DNA of 64,000 bases from Persicobacter sp. CCB-QB2. GTDB lineage: Bacteria; Bacteroidota; Bacteroidia; Cytophagales; Cyclobacteriaceae. Made by a program: the position numbers and the translations under genes. This document shows positions 17,816-26,165 of the stretch, piece by piece. A model generated the notes under the pieces. It saw only the letters and a list, made by a program, of their open reading frames with translations, was not told the DNA's origin and ran no database searches. The stretch is taken from positions 2,914,001 to 2,978,000 of the forward strand of contig NZ_LBGV01000001.1 of assembly GCF_001274635.1 (NCBI RefSeq), in the 5' to 3' direction. Within the stretch, counting starts at the first letter, position 1. Every line of letters starts with the position of its first letter.

Positions 17816-18577
17816 TTATTCTTCCAAAGAGAGGAACTTGATTTCTTTAAACTGATAACGCTGCAACTTTCCATTGACTTTCAGTACCAGTGGGCCCTGA
17901 TCCTCAACATCTACAATTTCTCCCTCAATTACCTTACCATTTAAATCCTCGTAGCTGCAGACTTGCTCATAACCATACAAAGCGTTGAGGTAGTCAGTTT
18001 TAAGCGCCTGCTGCCTTCCCATGGCTAAGTTAGTATACTCCTGCTCAATGGATTGTAATATTAACCTTAAAATCTCCTGTTTGTCAAATGGCTGTCCACA
18101 AATCATGGCGAGAGAAATGGCCCTATCCAGCTCAAATTCAATCTGATTCACATTTAATCCAATTCCGATCACCGACCACTCCATGCGGCCCTGTTTGATC
18201 ACGTTTTCGATCAGTATACCACAAATCTTTTGTTTGCCAACCAGAATATCATTGGGCCATTTTAATTGAAGCTCATCTTGGGGAATGTATTGCTTCAGCA
18301 CCTTGTAGATGCCCAGGGCAATCACCATACTCAGATAGAATTGCTCCGAAAGGTGAATAATCTCTGGTTTTAAAGCGATTGAAAAGGTCAGGTTAGCCCC
18401 AGGCTCAGATTCCCATCCATTTCCTCTTTGTCCCCGACCCGCCGTTTGATCCTCCGTCACTATGACACTGCCATTTTGCGTGCCATCCTGCAGGGTCATT
18501 TGCATCAGAAGACTATTGGTTGACTGACATGTTGGCAGAAATTTGATTTCTTTTCCTATTCTTATTTTTTTTGCCAA
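17816..18577 (-). CDS. birA: Biotin--[acetyl-CoA-carboxylase] ligase
   Basis: 253 residues forming a monofunctional biotin protein ligase, which adenylates biotin and attaches it to the lysine of biotin-carrier domains. Visible are CQSTNSLLMQM near the start, the biotinoyl-AMP loop GRGQRGNGWES (about 49-59), LKWPNDILVGKQKICGILIE (about 103-122) and VIGIGLNVNQ. The N-terminal DNA-binding domain of E. coli BirA is missing, as usual outside the enterics, so no repressor role is expected. It diverges from rsfS with only about 53 bp between the start codons. Confidence 0.95.
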   Translation of the reverse strand: MAKKIRIGKEIKFLPTCQSTNSLLMQMTLQDGTQNGSVIVTEDQTAGRGQRGNGWESEPGANLTFSIALKPEIIHLSEQFYLSMVIALGIYKVLKQYIPQDELQLKWPNDILVGKQKICGILIENVIKQGRMEWSVIGIGLNVNQIEFELDRAISLAMICGQPFDKQEILRLILQSIEQEYTNLAMGRQQALKTDYLNALYGYEQVCSYEDLNGKVIEGEIVDVEDQGPLVLKVNGKLQRYQFKEIKFLSLEE

Positions 18578-18630
18578 TTTTTTGCGGAGTGAATTATAAT
18601 TATATTACTGCGCTAATTTATATACATCGA

Positions 18631-18999
18631 ATGGAAGAAAAAAATAACTTATCCTCCGAGGAGCTGAGCCAGTTAGTCGTGATGGGGATGCTGGAAAAGA
18701 AAGCCAGCAATGTGGTGGTCATGGATTTGAGAAAAGTGGGCAATGCAGTAGCTGACTTTTTTGTAATTGCTTCGGGTAGTTCAGATACCCAGGTAGAATC
18801 CATCGCCAAATCAGTTGATGAGGAAGTATTCAAAAAGAACAAAACCAACCCATGGCACCGTGAAGGAATGGACGGCAGAGAATGGGTACTACTGGATTAT
18901 GTAGATGTAGTGGCGCATGTTTTTAAAAAAGAGACCCGCGAGTTCTACGATCTGGAAAATATGTGGGGAGATGCAAAAATTACACGAATTGATTCTTAA
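18631..18999 (+). CDS. rsfS: Ribosomal silencing factor RsfS
   Basis: 122 residues from MEEKNNLSSEEL. The RsfS/Iojap family binds L14 of the large subunit and blocks subunit joining when nutrients are scarce. Typical are ASNVVVMDLRKVGNAVADFFVIASGSS, HREGMDGREWVLLDYVDVVAHVF and FYDLENMWGDA. A longer in-frame reading begins at 18571, but its first 20 residues would lie inside the birA start region and match nothing, so I chose 18631. ftsH follows after 190 bp of AT-rich sequence with an AATACAAT/ATTGTATT inverted repeat (19056-19084). Confidence 0.95.
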   Translation: MEEKNNLSSEELSQLVVMGMLEKKASNVVVMDLRKVGNAVADFFVIASGSSDTQVESIAKSVDEEVFKKNKTNPWHREGMDGREWVLLDYVDVVAHVFKKETREFYDLENMWGDAKITRIDS

Positions 19000-19191
19000 T
19001 GAATCTTCTCTAAGCATACTTCATAAAGTTGACAGCAAATTGGTTAGCAATAAATAATACAATAAATTAATTTTGAATTGTATTAAATCCTGAAAATAAA
19101 TCTAATATTGAGGGAACGAAGGCATAACCAATCCGTTTGTTATCAAATACCAAGAAAATTCCGTTTATTTTTTATATCAAACTAATTTATA

Positions 19192-21213
19192 ATGGCAGAG
19201 AATCCACAGAAAAAGCGAAAAATGATTCCTACTCCGCCGCCTAGAAATAATTACCAAATGTGGGTAATTATTTCATTGTTGTTGCTGGTGATAGGTTTCA
19301 GCATGTTCGGCAAAGGCAATTCTGCAAAAGACATTACCCGTGATCGCTTCGACACCATGCTTTCCGATGGTGACGTGAAGGAGGTTTTGGTGATCAGAAA
19401 CCAAAACCTGGTGGAAATCACCCTGAAACCGGAAGCAATGGAAAAAACCAAATATAAGGAGGATCAATCTGCTCCGGCATTTGGCATGCCCGCTTCTGAG
19501 GGCCCACAGTACAAGGTTAATATAGTATCCGGTGATGCTTTTATTACCCATTATACCGATCTGGAAAATAAGCTAAAGGAAAAAGATCCTGAATATCAGA
19601 AAATCGGCTATAAGGTAGAGGATCGTTCAGATATCACCTCTTTTATCTTCAACTATGGTTTCTTGATTTTGATGTTGTTCGCTTTTTGGTTCCTGATGCG
19701 CCGGATGACCGGCGGTGGCGGACCTGGCGGCCAAATTTTCAACATTGGTAAATCCAAGGCACAGCTTTTCGACGCAGAGAATAAAGTAAAAATTACTTTT
19801 AAAGATGTTGCCGGACTGGACGAAGCCAAAGAAGAGGTGCAGGAAGTTGTAGAATTCCTGAAGAAACCTTCCAAATTCACCAAACTGGGAGGTAAAATTC
19901 CTAAAGGCGCCTTATTAGTAGGCCCTCCGGGTACTGGTAAAACCCTCTTGGCGAAAGCCGTTGCCGGGGAGGCAGGTGTTCCTTTCTTTACTTTATCAGG
20001 TTCTGATTTCGTGGAAATGTTTGTAGGGGTAGGTGCCGCACGTGTACGTGACCTTTTCAAACAGGCAAAAGACAAGGCGCCCTGTATCATCTTTATTGAT
20101 GAGATTGATGCGATCGGTAGAATGCGTGGTAAAGGCCAGATGCCGGGCTCCAATGATGAGCGCGAAAACACCCTGAACTCCCTGTTGGTGGAGATGGATG
20201 GTTTCGGTACGGATTCAGGCGTGATCATTTTGGCGGCTACTAACCGTCCGGATGTACTGGACAGCGCATTGCTTCGTCCGGGACGTTTTGACCGTCAGAT
20301 TTCCATTGATAAGCCGGATATTTTAGGTCGTGAAGCTATTTTTGGGGTGCATTTGAATAATCTGAAGCTTTCACCTGATGTGGATGCGAAAAAATTAGCA
20401 GCCCAAACTCCGGGATTTGCCGGTGCAGAAATTGCGAACGTAACGAATGAGGCGGCTTTGATTGCCGCACGTAGAGACAAGGAGCATGTCGACATGCAGG
20501 ACTTCCAGGATGCGATTGACCGCGTGATTGGAGGTTTGGAGAAAAAGAACAAGATTATTTCTCCTGAGGAGAAGAAAATTGTGGCTTACCATGAGGCCGG
20601 TCATGCAGTGGCAGGTTGGTTCCTGGAGCATGCTGATCCATTGGTGAAAGTAAGTATTGTTCCGCGTGGAGTAGCGGCTTTGGGTTATGCCCAATACCTT
20701 CCAAAAGAGCAGTTCCTGTATCAGACGGAGCAATTGATCGATGAAATGTGTATGGCCTTGGGTGGTCGTGTAGCGGAGGAAATTATCTTCGAAAAAATTT
20801 CTACCGGAGCATTGAGTGATTTGGAGCGGGTAACGAAAATGGCCTATTCCATTGTCTCGATTTATGGGATGAACGATAAAATTGGCAATGTTTCTTTCTA
20901 CGATTCCAAAGGGGGAGACATGCAGTTCAATAAACCTTACTCTGATGCGACCGCTGAAAGAATTGATGAGGAGGTACGCAAAATCATTGCAGATGCCTAT
21001 CAGCGCACCAAAGAGTTGCTGATGAGTAAAAATGATCAATTAGAGCTGATTGCGCAGGAGTTGTTGGATAAGGAAATCTTATTCCAGTCCGATCTGGAAA
21101 GATTAATTGGAAAGCGCCCTTTCGAGAAGCAAACCACTTATCAGGAATACACCAATAAAAGCGTAGAGCCCTCTAAAGAAGAAAAAACTTCCGAGGAGAA
21201 TACAGAAGCTTAA
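19192..21213 (+). CDS. ftsH: ATP-dependent zinc metalloprotease FtsH
   Basis: A 673-residue inner-membrane AAA+ protease. There are two membrane segments (about 23-40 and 148-166) flanking a periplasmic part, a glycine-rich linker (GGGGPGG), the AAA+ domain with Walker [10 protein letters not shown] (about 243-251), [11 protein letters not shown], the SRH arginines in [21 protein letters not shown], and the zinc site HEAGH at about residue 467. It degrades misassembled membrane proteins and regulatory cytosolic substrates. The acidic tail (KTSEENTEA) is unremarkable. lpxH lies 106 bp downstream beyond a terminator; FtsH often controls LPS enzymes, but adjacency alone does not prove that here. 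Confidence 0.98.
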   Translation: MAENPQKKRKMIPTPPPRNNYQMWVIISLLLLVIGFSMFGKGNSAKDITRDRFDTMLSDGDVKEVLVIRNQNLVEITLKPEAMEKTKYKEDQSAPAFGMPASEGPQYKVNIVSGDAFITHYTDLENKLKEKDPEYQKIGYKVEDRSDITSFIFNYGFLILMLFAFWFLMRRMTGGGGPGGQIFNIGKSKAQLFDAENKVKITFKDVAGLDEAKEEVQEVVEFLKKPSKFTKLGGKIPKGALLVGPPGTGKTLLAKAVAGEAGVPFFTLSGSDFVEMFVGVGAARVRDLFKQAKDKAPCIIFIDEIDAIGRMRGKGQMPGSNDERENTLNSLLVEMDGFGTDSGVIILAATNRPDVLDSALLRPGRFDRQISIDKPDILGREAIFGVHLNNLKLSPDVDAKKLAAQTPGFAGAEIANVTNEAALIAARRDKEHVDMQDFQDAIDRVIGGLEKKNKIISPEEKKIVAYHEAGHAVAGWFLEHADPLVKVSIVPRGVAALGYAQYLPKEQFLYQTEQLIDEMCMALGGRVAEEIIFEKISTGALSDLERVTKMAYSIVSIYGMNDKIGNVSFYDSKGGDMQFNKPYSDATAERIDEEVRKIIADAYQRTKELLMSKNDQLELIAQELLDKEILFQSDLERLIGKRPFEKQTTYQEYTNKSVEPSKEEKTSEENTEA

Positions 21214-21239
21214 AAAGGTATAAAAAACCGGAATAGATA

Positions 21240-21272
21240 AAATCAGATGGGGGATCCTCATCTGATTTTTTT
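21240..21272 (+). terminator. Intrinsic terminator after ftsH
   Basis: A 10-bp stem AAATCAGATG/CATCTGATTT followed by a T-rich run. Confidence 0.8.
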
Positions 21273-21319
21273 ATTTTCGCACACAAATGTTTTAAGCTGG
21301 CTGCAAGCCTTTTTTCCTG

Positions 21320-22117
21320 ATGAATTTAGATTCCCTACAACATTTGCCCAACGGCAAAAAAATATATTTCGCTTCTGATTTTCACCTGGGTGCTCCTGAT
21401 GCCGAGCAAAGCCTTATCCGGGAAAAAAAAATCATCCGCTGGCTGGACAGCATTGCCGATGATGCGCACGCCATCCTGCTTTTGGGAGATATTTTTGACT
21501 TCTGGTTTGAATACAAGACGGTTGTCCCGAGAGGTTATGTGCGATTTTTAGGCAAATTAGCGGAGTTGCAAGACCGGGGCATTCACATCCTTTTATTCAC
21601 CGGGAATCACGACATGTGGATGTTTGATTTCTTTCCCAAAGAACTGAATATTCCGGTGATTAAAGCACAACCCATCAGCCTGCAAATTAATGGCATCAAA
21701 ATGATGATTGGCCATGGTGACGGGCTGGGCCCGGGAGACAAGAAGTACAAATTCCTTAAGAAAATCTTCGCCAACCCTTTCTGTCAATGGTGCTTTGAGC
21801 GTTTACACCCAAATCTGGGTATTGGTATCGCCACCCGATGGTCACAGGGCAGCAGACTGCAAAATGCAGACTTTGACGAGCAGTTTTTGGGGGAAGACGA
21901 GTGGATTTTTGCCTATTGTAAGGAAATTGAGGCGGAAAACCACCACGATTATTATTTATTCGGACACCGGCATTTGCCCCTGAATCTGAAGATCAATGAA
22001 AATGCCCGTTATTATAATCTTGGGGAATGGTTCAAGCACTGCCTTTACGGAGAATTTGACGGGAAGCGGCTGGAATTGAAAAATTTCGAATCGGAAACTC
22101 AACTAATAACCAATTGA
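21320..22117 (+). CDS. lpxH: UDP-2,3-diacylglucosamine diphosphatase (LpxH-like)
   Basis: 265 residues of the calcineurin-like metallophosphoesterase fold. All metal-binding blocks are present: FASDFHLGAP (about 16-25), LLLGDIFDFWFEY, FTGNHDMWMF, IGHGDGLGPGD and YLFGHRHLP. The aromatic-rich DFWFEY and the C-terminal GEWFKHCLYGEFDG are characteristic of the LpxH-type enzyme that hydrolyses UDP-diacylglucosamine to lipid X in lipid A synthesis at the inner membrane. Other phosphoesterases share the fold, so the substrate assignment is by family resemblance. Confidence 0.88.
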   Translation: MNLDSLQHLPNGKKIYFASDFHLGAPDAEQSLIREKKIIRWLDSIADDAHAILLLGDIFDFWFEYKTVVPRGYVRFLGKLAELQDRGIHILLFTGNHDMWMFDFFPKELNIPVIKAQPISLQINGIKMMIGHGDGLGPGDKKYKFLKKIFANPFCQWCFERLHPNLGIGIATRWSQGSRLQNADFDEQFLGEDEWIFAYCKEIEAENHHDYYLFGHRHLPLNLKINENARYYNLGEWFKHCLYGEFDGKRLELKNFESETQLITN

Positions 22118-22166
22118 TTATCATATTATTTGGTATCTTTACAGATCAAAACAATATTTATTCACC

Positions 22167-22448
22167 ATGAGAAACGATATTCTAGAGGAAATATTGGAGG
22201 AAGTGCTGGTGCAGGACACTATCACGGAGGAGCGGGATCTTATGGTCTTCAATGATGATGTCAACACTTTTGACCATGTCATCAATACACTCATCAAAGT
22301 CTGCCGACACACTACCGAACAGGCCGAACAGTGCACCTGGATTATCCATTATAAAGGAAAATGTTCCGTTAAGAAAGGCAGCATGAAAGAATTGCGTCCA
22401 ATGAAGGATGCCATCTGTGAAGCCGGTATTGATGCTAAAATCATTTAA
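22167..22448 (+). CDS. clpS: ATP-dependent Clp protease adaptor ClpS
   Basis: 93 residues. ClpS binds N-degron substrates and passes them to ClpAP-type proteases. The core VFNDDVNTFDHVINTLIKVCRHTTEQAEQCTWIIHYKGKC contains the NDDxxT motif and the hydrophobic pocket residues that read N-terminal amino acids. The divergence from E. coli ClpS at the C-terminus is usual for Bacteroidota. It is a separate gene between lpxH and recR, with a TATCTTTA promoter-like element about 35 bp before the start. Confidence 0.88.
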   Translation: MRNDILEEILEEVLVQDTITEERDLMVFNDDVNTFDHVINTLIKVCRHTTEQAEQCTWIIHYKGKCSVKKGSMKELRPMKDAICEAGIDAKII

Positions 22449-22489
22449 GTTTCAGAAATCCAACCTTTATATAGGTTTCAACACCATAT

Positions 22490-23113
22490 ATGCAATTTTC
22501 ATCTAAACTTATTGAAAACGCCGTTGGCGAAATTGCCAAACTGCCGGGCATTGGTCAAAAAACTGCCCTGCGGCTGGTAATGCATTTGCTCAAAGCACCG
22601 GAAGAGCAAAGTGAGCAACTTTCCAAAGCCATCGTCAAAATGAGACAGGACATTAAATTCTGTCAGAAATGCCATCATATCAGTGATGAGGAGGTTTGTA
22701 ATATCTGCCAGTCTCCACGTCGGGATGGTGCTATCATTTGCGTGGTGGAAGAATCGCAGGATGTAATGGCGGTCGAAAATACGGCGCAGTACTTCGGGCA
22801 TTACCATGTGCTGGGTGGCGTGATTTCCCCCATTGAAGGCATTGGCCCTTCGACTCTGAAAATTTCAGAACTCATCCACCGGATTGAAAAAGCAAAAGAA
22901 GAAGACGAACCGATCAAAGAGGTAATCCTGGCGCTTTCTCCCACCATGGAGGGAGACACCACCGCTTTCTATCTGACCAAAAAACTCCGAGCCTTTGAAG
23001 ATTTAAAAATCACCACCATTGCCCGGGGCATACCTGTGGGCGGTGAACTGGAATATACGGATGAAGTCACCCTGGGCCGATCCATACAGGCCAGAGTCTC
23101 TTTCGCTGATTAA
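22490..23113 (+). CDS. recR: Recombination mediator RecR
   Basis: A 207-residue partner of RecF/RecO in loading RecA at gaps. Domains in order: helix-hairpin-helix [20 protein letters not shown] (about 13-32), a four-cysteine zinc finger [19 protein letters not shown] (about 57-75), and a Toprim domain with [32 protein letters not shown] and [15 protein letters not shown]. The C-terminus [16 protein letters not shown] is intact. The length matches the family. Confidence 0.97.
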   Translation: MQFSSKLIENAVGEIAKLPGIGQKTALRLVMHLLKAPEEQSEQLSKAIVKMRQDIKFCQKCHHISDEEVCNICQSPRRDGAIICVVEESQDVMAVENTAQYFGHYHVLGGVISPIEGIGPSTLKISELIHRIEKAKEEDEPIKEVILALSPTMEGDTTAFYLTKKLRAFEDLKITTIARGIPVGGELEYTDEVTLGRSIQARVSFAD

Positions 23114-23150
23114 TTAAAAATTGGAATATTCCCTGTTCAGGGATCCAAAA

Positions 23151-23190
23151 ATATCCGATACTTCGACAAGAGGGATCGGATATTTTTTTG
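23151..23190 (+). terminator. Intrinsic terminator after recR
   Basis: A stem ATATCCGAT/ATCGGATAT with a 15-nt loop and seven T residues, about 40 bp past the recR stop. Confidence 0.75.
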
Positions 23191-23376
23191 CAACAAGGTT
23201 TGTTGTTTTTAAAACAAAACTAAAATTACCCCTGTATGATGTTAAAATTTCAGATTGATGAACAACATCACCTCAGGGACTTGTTAAAAATCATTTTTCT
23301 TTCGGAAATATTACGAATACTGTTTAATTTTTCAGTGTTTATTAAGAAATATCAAACCGCATAATTGCATTAACTA

Positions 23377-24576
23377 ATGGACATCTTATCCAATCGCGTA
23401 AAATCCATGGCCGTTTCAGCGACAATCGCCATGGCCCAAAAAGCCCGTGAAATCAAAGCACAGGGTGCTGACGTTATTAGCCTAAGTTTGGGAGAGCCTG
23501 ACTTCAAAACACCAGAGCACATTCAGGTGGCGGCTAAGGATGCGATCGATTCGGGAGATTATTTCACCTACACTCCTGTACCTGGTTATCAGGATTTGCG
23601 TGAAGCAATTGCGGAAAAATTAAAAGCCGAAAATGGCATTGAAGCCACTGCGAATAACATTGTAGTTTCCACCGGCGCCAAGCATGCTATCGCGAATGTA
23701 TTCCAGTGTATCATTAATGAAGGAGATGAGGTGATCATTTACTCCCCATTCTGGGTAAGCTACCCGGAGATGGTCGGCGTTGCCGGAGGTAAATCTGTTT
23801 TCATTGATGCTGGTATTGAAAAAGATTTCAAAGCTACTGCAGATCAGTTGGAAGCGGCTATTACGCCAAAAACCAAAGCCATCATCTTCTCTTCTCCCTG
23901 TAATCCAACAGGAGCGGTATTCTCCAAAGAGGAATTGCAGGCTATTGCAGATGTAGTGACCAAGCATGACAACATCGTGGTGATTGCGGATGAAATTTAT
24001 GAGTACATCAACTTCACCGGCCAGCACTGCTCTATCGCCACCTTACCAGGAATGGCCGAGCGTACCGTAACGGTGAACGGCTTGTCTAAAGGACATGCCA
24101 TGACTGGCTGGAGAATAGGTTATATTTGTGCACCTGAGTTCATTGCAAAGGCCTGTGCTAAATTACAGGGGCAATTCACTTCCGGCACCAACTCTATTGC
24201 CCAAAGAGCAGCACTTGCCGCTTTGACCGGCGATACGGAGCCTACCAAGAAAATGGCAGAGGCTTACCACCACCGCCGTTCGATGGTTTATGAATTATTG
24301 TCTGAGATCCCGGGCATGAACTTAAATATGCCTGAGGGCGCTTTCTATTTCTTCCCGGATGTCTCTGACTTCTTTGGAAAGAAAACTCCCGCAGGGGAAG
24401 AAATTAAAGACGCGAATGATTTATCGATGTACTTATTAACGGAGACCCACGTTTCTACCGTGTCCGGTGCTGCTTTTGGCTCTCCAAATTGCTTGCGTTT
24501 ATCTTATGCTGCTTCAGAAGAGCAATTAAGAGAAGCCATCCGAAGAATGAAAGCAGGATTAGCGCAACTGGCTTAA
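23377..24576 (+). CDS. Pyridoxal-phosphate aminotransferase (aspartate type)
   Basis: 399 residues of class I/II fold-type I aminotransferases. Seen are SLSLGEPDFKTPEHI near 36-50, the cofactor-ring region SSPCNPTGAVFSKEEL, ADEIYEYINF (about 205-214), the Schiff-base lysine in GLSKGHAMTGWRIGY (about 235-249) and the substrate-carboxylate arginine in CLRLSYAAS. This matches prokaryotic aspartate aminotransferases of the Ib type, feeding aspartate and glutamate metabolism; close relatives act on aromatic or other amino acids, so the substrate is not certain. The leader contains an imperfect hairpin at 23230-23278. Confidence 0.9.
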   Translation: MDILSNRVKSMAVSATIAMAQKAREIKAQGADVISLSLGEPDFKTPEHIQVAAKDAIDSGDYFTYTPVPGYQDLREAIAEKLKAENGIEATANNIVVSTGAKHAIANVFQCIINEGDEVIIYSPFWVSYPEMVGVAGGKSVFIDAGIEKDFKATADQLEAAITPKTKAIIFSSPCNPTGAVFSKEELQAIADVVTKHDNIVVIADEIYEYINFTGQHCSIATLPGMAERTVTVNGLSKGHAMTGWRIGYICAPEFIAKACAKLQGQFTSGTNSIAQRAALAALTGDTEPTKKMAEAYHHRRSMVYELLSEIPGMNLNMPEGAFYFFPDVSDFFGKKTPAGEEIKDANDLSMYLLTETHVSTVSGAAFGSPNCLRLSYAASEEQLREAIRRMKAGLAQLA

Positions 24577-24600
24577 TTCCGCTACAAAATATTCTCTTAC

Positions 24601-24630
24601 AAGCGCCTGTATTTCAGGCGCTTTTTTTTT
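24601..24630 (+). terminator. Intrinsic terminator after the aminotransferase
   Basis: A 9-bp stem AAGCGCCTG/CAGGCGCTT, loop of 4, then a run of nine to ten T. Confidence 0.9.
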
Positions 24631-24688
24631 GTCCGAGCAGATCAGACTAAAAAAGGAGAGATAATCCGTGGGAAAAGCGTTTCTTTTT

Positions 24689-24696
24689 TATTTTTG
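24689..24696 (+). promoter_or_regulatory. -7 element (TATTTTTG) before rfaE1
   Basis: A match to TAnnTTTG, 25 bp before the start codon of the heptose kinase gene. The -33 side is less clear. Confidence 0.45.
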
Positions 24697-24721
24697 CACT
24701 TTGAAAAAGAATTAGATAACA

Positions 24722-25726
24722 ATGAAATATCCCTCTTTAGATAAACTATTCGAAAGTTTTAATCCACTGAAGGTATTGGTGATCGGAGATGTGATGGTGG
24801 ACTCCTACATTTGGGGCAAAGTAGACCGCATTTCTCCGGAAGCACCGGTACCAGTAGTGAACATCCACAAGAAAGAGGATCGTTTAGGTGGCGCTGCCAA
24901 TGTGGCCAAAAATATTCAGTCCATGGGGGCGACCCCTATTCTTTGTGCATTGGTAGGAGATGATGACCAGGGACAAAGTTTTATGGATTTACTGGAGGCC
25001 AGAGGCGTTTCTGCAGAGGGAATTATCAAAAGTAATCACCGCACCACGACGGTGAAGCAAAGGGTATTGGCAGGTTCGCAACAAATGCTGCGAATTGATA
25101 CCGAGAATGATCAAAACCTGAATGCGGAAGAACAGGAAACCCTTTTAAACAGAATTGAAGAAATCATTAACGGCGTGGATGTGATCATCTTCGAAGATTA
25201 CGATAAAGGCGTCCTGAATAAGGAGGTGATCGCACAGGTAGTCAACTGGGCCAGGGCCAAAAATATACCTACAGTAGTAGATCCGAAGAAACGTAATTTC
25301 ATGCACTATCAGGGCGTGACGCTTTTCAAACCTAATTTGAAAGAAATCAAAGAGGGCTTAAAAATTGAGTTTAATGCAGATCATCAGGAAGAAGTTTTAG
25401 CAGCGGTAGATCAATTATTAAAAAGCCTGCAGGCAGATACTGCCCTGATCACCATGTCGGAAAGAGGTGTATTCATCAAGAATGAAAAGCAACACGTTCA
25501 TGTTCCGGCCCATATTCGCAGCATATCCGATGTTTCCGGTGCAGGAGATACCGTGATCAGTATTGCCTCCCTTTGCCTGGCTTTGGGTCTTCCTTTGGAC
25601 TTCACCGCCTCTCTGGCTAACCTTGGAGGCGGATTGGTTTGTGAATCATTGGGAGTGGTTCCAATAGATAAAAAACGCCTTTACGAAGAAGCACTCAAAA
25701 ACAAATACTTTGACCTTTTAACTTAA
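24722..25726 (+). CDS. rfaE1: D-glycero-beta-D-manno-heptose-7-phosphate kinase
   Basis: A 334-residue PfkB-family sugar kinase matching the N-terminal (kinase) half of HldE. Seen are VLVIGDVMVDSYIWGKVDRISPEAPVPVV at the start, GGAANVAKNIQSMGA, TTVKQRVLAGSQQMLRID, VDPKKRNFMHY, FKPNLKEIKEGL and the catalytic DVSGAGDTVISIASL (about 262-276). It phosphorylates heptose-7-phosphate on C1 for ADP-heptose, a precursor of LPS core or glycans. The nucleotidyltransferase half is absent, so that step must be encoded elsewhere. Upstream of the polysaccharide cluster it fits a surface-sugar context. Confidence 0.92.
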   Translation: MKYPSLDKLFESFNPLKVLVIGDVMVDSYIWGKVDRISPEAPVPVVNIHKKEDRLGGAANVAKNIQSMGATPILCALVGDDDQGQSFMDLLEARGVSAEGIIKSNHRTTTVKQRVLAGSQQMLRIDTENDQNLNAEEQETLLNRIEEIINGVDVIIFEDYDKGVLNKEVIAQVVNWARAKNIPTVVDPKKRNFMHYQGVTLFKPNLKEIKEGLKIEFNADHQEEVLAAVDQLLKSLQADTALITMSERGVFIKNEKQHVHVPAHIRSISDVSGAGDTVISIASLCLALGLPLDFTASLANLGGGLVCESLGVVPIDKKRLYEEALKNKYFDLLT

Positions 25727-25751
25727 ATGTGTTTTAATACCGTAACTATTA

Positions 25752-25830
25752 AAGCGATAATTTGATAATTGCTGAAACGGTAGTCGATAGTTTTGAACGA
25801 ATAGTTCGCTTTGGTTAAAACGAATTTATC
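25752..25830. repeat. Family B repeat, copy B1
   Basis: About 80 bp similar to 46401-46480: shared blocks include AAGCGAtAATTTGATaATTGC and TTTTGAaCGaATAG (lower case varies). It lies directly beside the family A copy in the same intergenic region. Confidence 0.55.
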
Positions 25831-26040
25831 ACCGTAAATTTCGTAAAACGCGATAAAGTAAGTTTTCTCCATTCCTTGCGATTGGTTTTACTGATTTTAT
25901 AATAGTCCCAATTTGGAGCAGCTTGCTTTCTCCTCTTTCACTTTGCCCGTCAGGAAAAATCCGAAAAAGGGGACTAATCCTTACTTTTTTCGCCTTGTGG
26001 CTAATCAAGGATTGAAGCATTCCTTATTCCGGTTAATTAC
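25813..26040 (-). repeat. Family A intergenic repeat, copy A5 (reversed)
   Basis: The only copy on the minus strand. Read in reverse it contains GGAATGCTTCAATCC, an ACAAGGCGAAAAA block, GAGGAGAAAGCAAGCT, the degraded central palindrome (25905-25918) and ATCAG, in the same order as copy A1. Its end ACGGTGATAAATTCG corresponds to GCGGCGAATAATTCG of A1. It separates rfaE1 from trkH. Confidence 0.65.
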
Positions 26041-26165
26041 GGCAAAGCCTGAAAGCCATTTCTTTTTCGAAAGAAAATGTGATATTGCATAACATCTTTG
26101 CCGTGTCTCGTTTTCCTTCTGAAGAGCATTGGCTTTTTTGTTTTCCATTTAATGCCTTTCCCCTC

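Noticed and set aside
19056-19084. Inverted repeat AATACAAT/ATTGTATT between rsfS and ftsH
   Set aside because: AT-only arms in an AT-rich leader and no T run; too likely to be chance to list as a regulatory site.
25829-26020. A 63-codon minus-strand frame beside trkH
   Set aside because: It lies wholly inside family A copy A5, and the frame is not kept in the other copies.
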